Shown piece by piece: positions 1-5,624 of a stretch of 7,645 bases of DNA (position 1 is its first letter; every line of letters starts with the position of its first letter). The notes under the pieces are model-generated. The model was not told the DNA's origin, ran no database searches, and was given only the letters and a program-made list of their open reading frames with translations. The stretch spans positions 1 through 7,645 of the forward strand of contig CBFCZU010000206.1 in NCBI GenBank assembly GCA_965602635.1, written 5' to 3'. This DNA comes from CBFCZU01 sp965602635 (GTDB lineage: Bacteria > Planctomycetota > Phycisphaerae > SM23-33). Position numbers and translations under genes: made by a program.

Positions 1-491
1 CCGTCGTCGCCCCAAAGCTCCTCGCCCAGCAGCAGCGGCTCGCCGCCGGTGATGTAGATGTACGGCCCGTCGCCGTTGGCGTCGGCGGTGACCTCGCGGA
101 TGATCTCGCGCCAGCTATCGGCCGTCTCGACCGTGTCGGGTTGGGACTGGTTGCAGTACACGCACCGCGGCTGGAGGTTGCACTCGGCCGTGACGTTCAG
201 GCCCAGGAATGAGATTCTCGGCGGCTTGCCGCCCAGGTCGCGGGGCCAGCGGGCCAGGCGGCCGAGGAGGCGTTGGGCGTCGCGGCATCCGCCGTCGATC
301 ATCTCGGCGGCGGCCGGCTGGTTGAAGGCGATGAGCTGATCGACCACCGTGTCGATGAAGCTCCGCGCGCTGCCCGGCGGGAGCGTCTCGCCGGCCGGGA
401 GCGAGGCGAGGGCCTCCCGCCACTGCGGCTCGTCGAGGAGCTGCCGGAGCTCCTCGCGGTGCCGGTCGGTATATTGCGTCAGCTCGACCAC
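1..491 (-). CDS. Radical SAM domain protein, N-terminal part (runs off left edge)
   Basis: About 163 residues are visible, from a GTG start at 491-489 to the window edge; the C-terminus is missing. An in-frame TGA lies 12 codons upstream, and AGGG sits 5 bases before the GTG, so this start is the best available. The first 90 or so residues are probably helical, with no signal peptide, so the protein should be cytoplasmic. Strand-one text FLGLNVTAEC is followed by Cys104, Cys110 and Cys113 (CNLQPRCVYC), the expected ligands of the 4Fe-4S cluster that cleaves S-adenosylmethionine. TGGEPLL (GGEP at 149-152) is the classic SAM-binding motif of this superfamily. The spacing is CX5CX2C rather than the usual CX3CX2C. 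The substrate cannot be deduced; any SPASM or other auxiliary cluster would be off-window. It lies 86 bases downstream of TG-A on the same strand and may be co-transcribed. Superfamily assignment is firm; the exact start is less so. Confidence 0.9.
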   Translation of the reverse strand, partial: MVELTQYTDRHREELRQLLDEPQWREALASLPAGETLPPGSARSFIDTVVDQLIAFNQPAAAEMIDGGCRDAQRLLGRLARWPRDLGGKPPRISFLGLNVTAECNLQPRCVYCNQSQPDTVETADSWREIIREVTADANGDGPYIYITGGEPLLLGEELWGDD

Positions 492-577
492 GCCTGCCCT
501 GACACTGAGGTTACGATCGTCACGTCAGTTTACCATCTCATTCGCCGGCGGCGGAGGCGATCTTGAGGCGCGGGCGC

Positions 578-2785
578 CTACTTCGAGCGGGCCTGGAGCC
601 TCCTGAGCGCGGCGGCGGCCTCCTCGCGCACGGCCGGGAATGGGTCCTTCTCGGCCAGCTCCTTGAGCGTCTTCTCGGCCAGCGGACCGCCCAGCTCGCC
701 GAGGGCGTGGGCGATGTGGAAGCGGTAGTCGAAGCGGACCTGCCGCAGCGGCTTGACCAGCGCCTCCACCACGCGGGCGTCGCCCTTTCCGCAGACGGCC
801 AGGGCGTCGGGGATGTATCGCGTGCCCGGGGCGCCCGCCGGCCCGCGCTGCCACTTCTTCAGCAGCGGCTCGGTCGCCTTGGGGTCGCCGATCTGGGCCA
901 GGGCCTTGACGATGAACAGCGTCAGGTCGATGTTGGCCTTGTCCAGCCGGTTGCAGAGCCAGTCGACCGACCCGGGGTAGCTGCCCAGCTCCTGGGCGGC
1001 GGCCCATGCCTTGTAGCTGCGGTCGGCGTTGTTGTTGAGCTGCCGCACCAGCTCGTCCATCCGCTTCTTGTCGGTCAGCCGCTTGCGGCTCTGGGGGAAG
1101 AAGCCCGAGGTCTGTGCCGGGTCGGTCTCGGTCTTCTTGGCGACCCGCCGGTGGGTCATGTCGGCCGGGTGGGGCGCGCTGGCGGCGAAGTGCGGCTCGG
1201 CCTGAGCTGGCGGGAGAGACTCGCTCAACTTCGCCCCGCCGGCCGGGACGAGCTGCATCCGGTAGCCCACCATCCGCACCGCCTCGTTGCCGAAATCCTG
1301 GTCGTAGTTCCAGTTGCGGATCTTCCGCAGCTTGGCGCCCGCGGCGTCGATGCGGAAGTAGTGCGGGAACTTGCCGATGACCCGCTCGACCGTCCGCGGC
1401 TTGTCGTTGAGCCGATAATCGACGGTCAGCTTCAGCGCCCAGCCGGGCGCGAGCCGCTCGGCGCTGACGCGGAAGTAGTTCTTGCCGCCCATGAGGTTCG
1501 GCAGCGTCCGCTTGTTGAGCATGCGGTGGGCGACCAGCCGCGGGGCCGACATGCCAACGTCGGTGGGCTTGCCCGCGGTGGAGAACTCGGCCTTGAGCAG
1601 CACGCTGTAGGCGGTGTACACGTCGGGTTTGCCCCGCTTGCGTGCCTCGCGCCCCAGCTCGATCTTCACGTCCTCGGCGCCGGGGGCCTTCTTGTCGAGG
1701 ATCATCTGCCACGGCCCGCCGTCGCGCGAGAAGTACAGGCGGCAGACGTCGGCGGCGGCGGCCTTGTGCAGTGTCGCCGAGAAGCGCATGTCCGCCACCA
1801 CGTACGGCGGGGCCATGCGGAAGACGAACACCCCCGGCCGGTTCGCGCGGGCGGGGTGATACAGGGTCTTGCCGCCGACGCGCGAGCACGCCGCGTTGGC
1901 CGAGCCTTCGTAAAGCTGCCGGGCGAGCGTCTCGCCGTCGGCGGCGGGGGCGAAGGTCTGGACCTCCTGCCCGACGGCCGCGTATATGCCCCGCGTCTTG
2001 CCCGGCTCGTAGTCGTAGTAGCGGTTCTTGACGTACGGCGCCTTGGTGGCGCTGGGGACGATGTGCCCCGTGTTCTGCCAGCTCCGCTCGACGGTCTCGC
2101 CGATCCGCAGGCTGGTCCGCAGGCTGTGCAGGCGCTGGGGGGCGAGCAGGTGGCGATAGACCATTCCGGTCATCACGGGCATGGAACGGGTCGAGACCCG
2201 CCGGGCCTTGTCGTCCCACCAGTAGATGCGGCGCTGCGGGTCGAAGGCGTGGTAGCGATAGATGCCGTCGGCGTCGCGGTAGCGCAGCGCCACCGTCGTG
2301 TGCCCGTGCGTGGCGGCGTCGAAGGCCATGTACCCCGCCGCCCGCCACATCGGCGCCATCGCCCAGCTCACCCCGTCGCACTGGTGGTGCCCGTAGACGG
2401 CGAAGATCTTGTGCGGGCCGTACACGATTCGCTGCTTGCCCGGCGGGCCCTCGTAGGCGTAGCCCCCGCCGGTGGAGCTGACCAGGATGCGGAACCACTT
2501 CCACAGTGCCAGGGCCTTGGCCTGGCCGTCCTTTTCGGTGACGCCCTCGAGCCGGAAGATGTCGCGCACCACCGATTGCAGCGTGGTGCAGTCGGGCCAG
2601 CGGCTGTTGACCAGCGAGACGTTGACCAGCGCCTCGTCGGGCCCGACCGAGGTGTCGTGGATGTTCTCGCGGGGATAGTCGGCGCCCTCGCCGGCCCCCG
2701 CCGCCGGTGCCGCCAGCAGGCCCGCCAGCAGCACGGCCATGCCCGCAACTTGCAGTGCCCTATTGCTCGTCGCCACAGGTCGCAT
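578..2785 (-). CDS. Exported transglutaminase-like protein with C-terminal HEAT-type repeats (TG-A)
   Basis: 735 residues. Residues 1-31 form a signal peptide (basic start, hydrophobic VAGMAVLLAGLLAAP, then small residues), so the protein is predicted to be exported. A transglutaminase-like core follows at about 90-200: Cys136 in YGHHQCDGVSWAM, His162 in THGHTTVALRY and Asp182 in YHAFDP form the papain-like triad. Such domains crosslink, deamidate or cleave amide bonds; which of these applies here is unknown. Residues about 250-365 look like a beta-sandwich, ending in FSRDGGPW, and resemble the matching block of TG-B. Residues 365-540 are beta-rich and unassigned, and 540-600 is a charged linker. 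Residues about 605-735 hold HEAT or PBS-lyase-type helical repeats (for example IVKALAQIGDPKATEPLLKK and IAHALGELGGPLAEKTLKEL), probably a protein-binding surface. The ATG at 2785 is chosen over a GTG at 2800 because GGAGG lies 8 bases before it. It is transcribed divergently from the GH42-like gene. Confidence 0.88.
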   Translation of the reverse strand: MRPVATSNRALQVAGMAVLLAGLLAAPAAGAGEGADYPRENIHDTSVGPDEALVNVSLVNSRWPDCTTLQSVVRDIFRLEGVTEKDGQAKALALWKWFRILVSSTGGGYAYEGPPGKQRIVYGPHKIFAVYGHHQCDGVSWAMAPMWRAAGYMAFDAATHGHTTVALRYRDADGIYRYHAFDPQRRIYWWDDKARRVSTRSMPVMTGMVYRHLLAPQRLHSLRTSLRIGETVERSWQNTGHIVPSATKAPYVKNRYYDYEPGKTRGIYAAVGQEVQTFAPAADGETLARQLYEGSANAACSRVGGKTLYHPARANRPGVFVFRMAPPYVVADMRFSATLHKAAAADVCRLYFSRDGGPWQMILDKKAPGAEDVKIELGREARKRGKPDVYTAYSVLLKAEFSTAGKPTDVGMSAPRLVAHRMLNKRTLPNLMGGKNYFRVSAERLAPGWALKLTVDYRLNDKPRTVERVIGKFPHYFRIDAAGAKLRKIRNWNYDQDFGNEAVRMVGYRMQLVPAGGAKLSESLPPAQAEPHFAASAPHPADMTHRRVAKKTETDPAQTSGFFPQSRKRLTDKKRMDELVRQLNNNADRSYKAWAAAQELGSYPGSVDWLCNRLDKANIDLTLFIVKALAQIGDPKATEPLLKKWQRGPAGAPGTRYIPDALAVCGKGDARVVEALVKPLRQVRFDYRFHIAHALGELGGPLAEKTLKELAEKDPFPAVREEAAAALRRLQARSK

Positions 2786-2793
2786 CTCGGTAG

Positions 2794-2798
2794 CCTCC
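2794..2798 (-). promoter_or_regulatory. Ribosome binding site of TG-A
   Basis: GGAGG on the minus strand, 8 bases before the ATG at 2785. It overlaps the alternative in-frame GTG at 2800-2798 and so decides the start in favour of 2785. The hydrophobic segment then sits at a normal distance from the N-terminus. Confidence 0.75.
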
Positions 2799-2871
2799 AC
2801 GCGGGCGGGTCATGCGCTCCGGCAACCGTCCGCGGCGGATAGCCTAAGCCCATCGGCGCTCCAGTGCCAGC

Positions 2872-2917
2872 GGGGGTTTGGGCCCGCGCGCCGGCCTTGC
2901 GGGGAGGCGGGGCGGGG
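2872..2917 (+). other. G-rich tract with possible quadruplex-forming runs
   Basis: The plus strand carries runs GGGGG (2872-2876), GGG (2880-2882), GGGG (2901-2904), GGGG (2909-2912) and GGGG (2914-2917). The last three are closely spaced and lie inside the spacer of the candidate promoter. A fourth run with a longer loop could complete a quadruplex. High local GC can also produce such runs by chance. Confidence 0.35.
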
Positions 2918-2925
2918 CGTAACAT
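2897..2925 (+). promoter_or_regulatory. Candidate sigma-70-type promoter of the GH42-like gene
   Basis: TTGCGG (2897-2902) and TAACAT (2920-2925) are separated by 17 bases, matching 3 of 6 and 4 of 6 consensus positions. Transcription would start near 2932 and give a leader of about 40 bases before the ATG at 2972. The AT-containing TAACAT stands out in very GC-rich surroundings. This is pattern matching only. Confidence 0.35.
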
Positions 2926-2957
2926 GATCGCCGTTGCGCTGGCTGCACATCGACTCG

Positions 2958-2964
2958 AAAGGAG
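2958..2964 (+). promoter_or_regulatory. Ribosome binding site of the GH42-like gene
   Basis: AAAGGAG lies 7 bases before the ATG at 2972. It sets that ATG as the start. The frame is open further upstream from 2864, but that extension has no comparable site and would bury the signal peptide. Confidence 0.8.
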
Positions 2965-2971
2965 CCATCTC

Positions 2972-5599
2972 ATGTTACGCCTTAACATCGCGCTTACGTC
3001 CGTCCTGCTGCTGACGCTGCTGGCCTCGGGGGCGCTTGCCGCGGAGATCAAGGTCCGCCACGCCGGCGCGCCGGCCAAGCGGCCCGTATTCGACGTGGGC
3101 GACACGATCGAAGTGGTCGCGTCGCTGGACAAAGCGCCGGCCGGGACGCACAAGGTCACCGCCCGCTGGACGGACTCCTACAAGCGGATCGTGGCGGAGC
3201 AGAGCCAGCAGGTCGCCGCCGGCAAGACGGCCACCTTCCGCTTTCCGGTCCGGGCGGTCGTCTCCACCGGCAACAGCATGGCGGTCCTGATCGGCGACAA
3301 GCCGCTGGCCGAGCCGGTGAAGTTCGGCTGCACCCCCCAGCACACCCGCCCGCTGCGCGACTGGTACACTTTTCCGTGGGCGGCCTATCCCGTCGGCACG
3401 GGCGACGCGCTCCGCGGCATCGGCTGCAACGGCAACCGCGGCTACGGGCACGAGCGACACCGCGCGTCCAGCCTCGACCCGCTGGTCGAGAACGACCTGC
3501 GATACTACGTGGACGAGCAGCTCAAGCCCATCTCCATGCGCACCCGGATCTTCACCCTCTACAAGAAGAACAAGGGCTTCCTCGGCGAGCAGATGAAGCC
3601 GTTCCTGAAGAAGTGGAACGAGCAGGGCGTCGCCGACCACACCACGCTGGCGCGCAGGTCGTGCCTGAGCGATCCCGACACGATCCGGCGGCTAAGCGAG
3701 ATGGCCCGCCGGGTCGCCAGTTGGCACGCCCCGTACAAGCCCATCTGGTACAACATGCAGGACGAGGGGGGCATGGCCGCCCAGAACCAGAAGAACGAGT
3801 TCTGCCACTCCAAGCACTGCCTGGCGGGCTTCCGCAAGTGGCTGCGCGGGCAGTACGCCTCGCTGGAGGCGCTCAACGCCGCCTGGGACACCAAGTTCGC
3901 CTCGTGGGAGGCCGTGACGCCCATGACCAGCCACGAGATCCGCAAGCGCGACGAGGGCGTGGCGGTCGCCGACAAGCGCCTCGGCCCTTGGTGCGACCAC
4001 CGCGCGTACATGGACGTGGTGATGCTGGGCGCGCTGGCCAAGTGCCGCGAGGTCAGCAGGAGCTGCGACCCCGACGGCCTCTTCGGCATGACCGGCACCC
4101 AGGGCCCCAGCCCCTGGCCGGGGTTCGACTACAGCCAGTTGCCCAAGGTGCTCGACATCGCCCACTACTACAACTACAACAACGCCATCGAGATCGCCCG
4201 CTCGTTCAGCGCCCGCTACGGCAAGCGGCTGTTCCCCTACCCGGGCTGGTTCGCCGGGGCCAAGCGCTGCCGCTACGACTGGTACTACCTCTTCCACGGG
4301 CTCTCCTGCACCGGGCTGTGGGACATCGACCAGGAGCTGCTCGACAAGCAGGGGCGCCCCACCGCCAAGGGGCTCGGGCTCAAGGACACCTGGCTGGAGC
4401 TTCAGCGCGGCATGGGCCGGCTGTTCATCAACGCCCGGCGCGACAACGACCCCATCGGCATCCACTTCTCCCAGCCGACGAGGCGGGTGTGGGCCGTGGT
4501 CGGGCGAGACCCCGCCTTCCGCGGGCAGACCTGGGCCTGGGACGACTCGGGCACCATGCGCGTCCTCGAAGACCTGGGCTTCCAGTACGAGTTCGTCGGC
4601 TACCAGGAGGTCGAGGAGGGCCTGCTGACCAAGGGCAAGTACCGACTGTACTTCATGAACGACATCCTGGCCCTCTCCGACGCCGAGGCCAAGGCCATCG
4701 GCGACTGGGTATCGGGCGGCGGCGTGCTGGTGCTCGACAAGTGGGTGGGCATGTTCGACCAGCACGGTCGGGGGCGCGCCAAGGGGGCGCTGGCCGCCCT
4801 GACGGCCGGGCAGGCCCAGAGCAAGTCAGAGGCCTTCGACGTCTTCGCCCACCACGGCAAGGGCAAGGTGGTGCTGCTGCACAAGAGCGTCCACCTGGCG
4901 CGATACCCGACGCACCGGCTCACCGACGGCGAGGCGGTCGCGCCGGTGAAGGCGACGTTCGGCAAGCTGCTGGACCTCGCCGGCCTGAAGCCGCGCGTGC
5001 CCGCCCTCGACGAGAAGGGCATGGGAATCCATCACGGCGTGGAGGTGGTGCTGTTCACCGACGGGCCGGCCCGGTACGCGGCCGTGCTGTTCAACACCGG
5101 CTACGACGGGCGGATCCGCCCGCTCAAGAGCGACCCAAGCAAGCTGTCCTGCTTCGACAAGCCAAGCCGGGTCACGGTCCGCTTCGACGGGCAGCGCGAG
5201 GTGTATAACATCCGCGCCGCCACGAGCCTGGGCAAGGCCAAGGCCGACACGGCCGTGCTCGACCCCGTCGCGCCGCTGTGCTACGCGCTGCTGCCCTACC
5301 GCGTGACGGGCGTGGACGTGAAGGCGCCCCCCTCGGCCAAGCGCGGCGAGATCGTCCCGGTCCGCTGCACCGTCCGGACGGACGGCAAGGGCCAGCTCGC
5401 CCGCCACGTCCTGCGCGTGGACGTGCTCGGGCCAGACAAGGCGCTGCGAACCTACTACTGCCGCAACCTCGACACCGCCGCCGGCCAGGCCGAGATGACG
5501 ATACCCCTGGCCTTGAACGACGCGACGGGAACCTGGCGGCTCCGCGTCAAGGACATCGCCACCGGCACCGCGGCCGAGAAGACATTCGAGGTCAAGTAG
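2972..5599 (+). CDS. Exported GH42-type beta-galactosidase-like protein, divergent active site
   Basis: 875 residues. A signal peptide is clear at 1-23 (hydrophobic SVLLLTLLASG, cleavage at ALA/AE). An Ig-like beta domain (about 24-120) precedes a TIM-barrel region (about 135-480). The run FRKWLRGQYASLEALNAAW (287-305) is highly characteristic of glycoside hydrolase family 42. Glu265 in NMQDEGG fits the acid/base position, where the family usually has NE. Cys231, Cys278 and Cys283 match three of the four cysteines of the zinc site known in some GH42 enzymes; the fourth position is Ser280. The nucleophile region (KRLFPYPGWFAG, 418-429) lacks the glutamate expected from the family's ME motif. 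Residues about 490-690 resemble the GATase-like trimerisation domain (DWVSGGGVLVLDKW). Residues about 780-875 form a beta-sandwich like a macroglobulin MG2 or Ig domain. Family relationship is fairly sure; beta-galactosidase activity is not. It is divergent from TG-A and convergent with TG-B. Confidence 0.82.
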   Translation: MLRLNIALTSVLLLTLLASGALAAEIKVRHAGAPAKRPVFDVGDTIEVVASLDKAPAGTHKVTARWTDSYKRIVAEQSQQVAAGKTATFRFPVRAVVSTGNSMAVLIGDKPLAEPVKFGCTPQHTRPLRDWYTFPWAAYPVGTGDALRGIGCNGNRGYGHERHRASSLDPLVENDLRYYVDEQLKPISMRTRIFTLYKKNKGFLGEQMKPFLKKWNEQGVADHTTLARRSCLSDPDTIRRLSEMARRVASWHAPYKPIWYNMQDEGGMAAQNQKNEFCHSKHCLAGFRKWLRGQYASLEALNAAWDTKFASWEAVTPMTSHEIRKRDEGVAVADKRLGPWCDHRAYMDVVMLGALAKCREVSRSCDPDGLFGMTGTQGPSPWPGFDYSQLPKVLDIAHYYNYNNAIEIARSFSARYGKRLFPYPGWFAGAKRCRYDWYYLFHGLSCTGLWDIDQELLDKQGRPTAKGLGLKDTWLELQRGMGRLFINARRDNDPIGIHFSQPTRRVWAVVGRDPAFRGQTWAWDDSGTMRVLEDLGFQYEFVGYQEVEEGLLTKGKYRLYFMNDILALSDAEAKAIGDWVSGGGVLVLDKWVGMFDQHGRGRAKGALAALTAGQAQSKSEAFDVFAHHGKGKVVLLHKSVHLARYPTHRLTDGEAVAPVKATFGKLLDLAGLKPRVPALDEKGMGIHHGVEVVLFTDGPARYAAVLFNTGYDGRIRPLKSDPSKLSCFDKPSRVTVRFDGQREVYNIRAATSLGKAKADTAVLDPVAPLCYALLPYRVTGVDVKAPPSAKRGEIVPVRCTVRTDGKGQLARHVLRVDVLGPDKALRTYYCRNLDTAAGQAEMTIPLALNDATGTWRLRVKDIATGTAAEKTFEVK

Positions 5600-5624
5600 C
5601 CGTCGGGCATCTCGCCGAGGGAGG
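5600..5624. other. Short convergent gap
   Basis: Only 25 bases separate the TAG of the GH42-like gene from the TAG of TG-B on the opposite strand. I see no strong stem-loop with a T tract here, so no intrinsic terminator can be called for either gene. Confidence 0.6.

Larger units (their letters stand above)
2786..2971. promoter_or_regulatory. Divergent intergenic region between TG-A and the GH42-like gene
   Basis: A 186-base non-coding stretch must hold the 5' regions of both flanking genes. It contains a Shine-Dalgarno sequence for each gene, a candidate promoter toward the plus strand (2897-2925) and a G-rich tract. Toward the minus strand the best I can offer is TGGCAC (2869-2864) and TAGGCT (2846-2841) 17 bases apart. 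Both hexamers match the consensus poorly. I see no clear operator palindrome or riboswitch. Confidence 0.5.

Noticed and set aside
513..520. Palindrome ACGATCGT upstream of the radical SAM gene as an operator
   Set aside because: Only 8 bases and a single copy in the gap; no second half-site or link to a known regulator.
566..579. Inverted repeat AGGCGC/GCGCCT at the TG-A stop codon as a terminator
   Set aside because: The stem is 5-6 bases with a 2-4 base loop and no T tract follows; such short GC stems are common here.
525..2504. 659-codon minus-strand frame overlapping TG-A in another phase
   Set aside because: Arg/Pro/Gly-rich shadow of TG-A with no recognisable motif and no supported start.
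563..2842. 759-codon open frame on the plus strand, antisense to TG-A
   Set aside because: Its translation is low-complexity, rich in Arg, Val, Gly and His, with no domain motif. TG-A on the other strand has a signal peptide, a catalytic triad and a ribosome binding site. Long antisense frames are expected at this GC content.
2864..2869. TGGCAC on the minus strand as a sigma-54 -24 element before TG-A
   Set aside because: The matching -12 element is absent: after the 5-base spacer the sequence is CGCC, not TTGC.
2864..2971. Upstream in-frame extension of the GH42-like gene to 2864
   Set aside because: The ATG at 2972 has AAAGGAG at 7 bases and starts a textbook signal peptide; the extension is Arg/Gly-rich and would overlap the candidate promoter.
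3376..5208. 610-codon plus-strand frame inside the GH42-like gene
   Set aside because: Out-of-phase shadow, strongly Arg/Pro-rich, without a ribosome binding site or domain signal.
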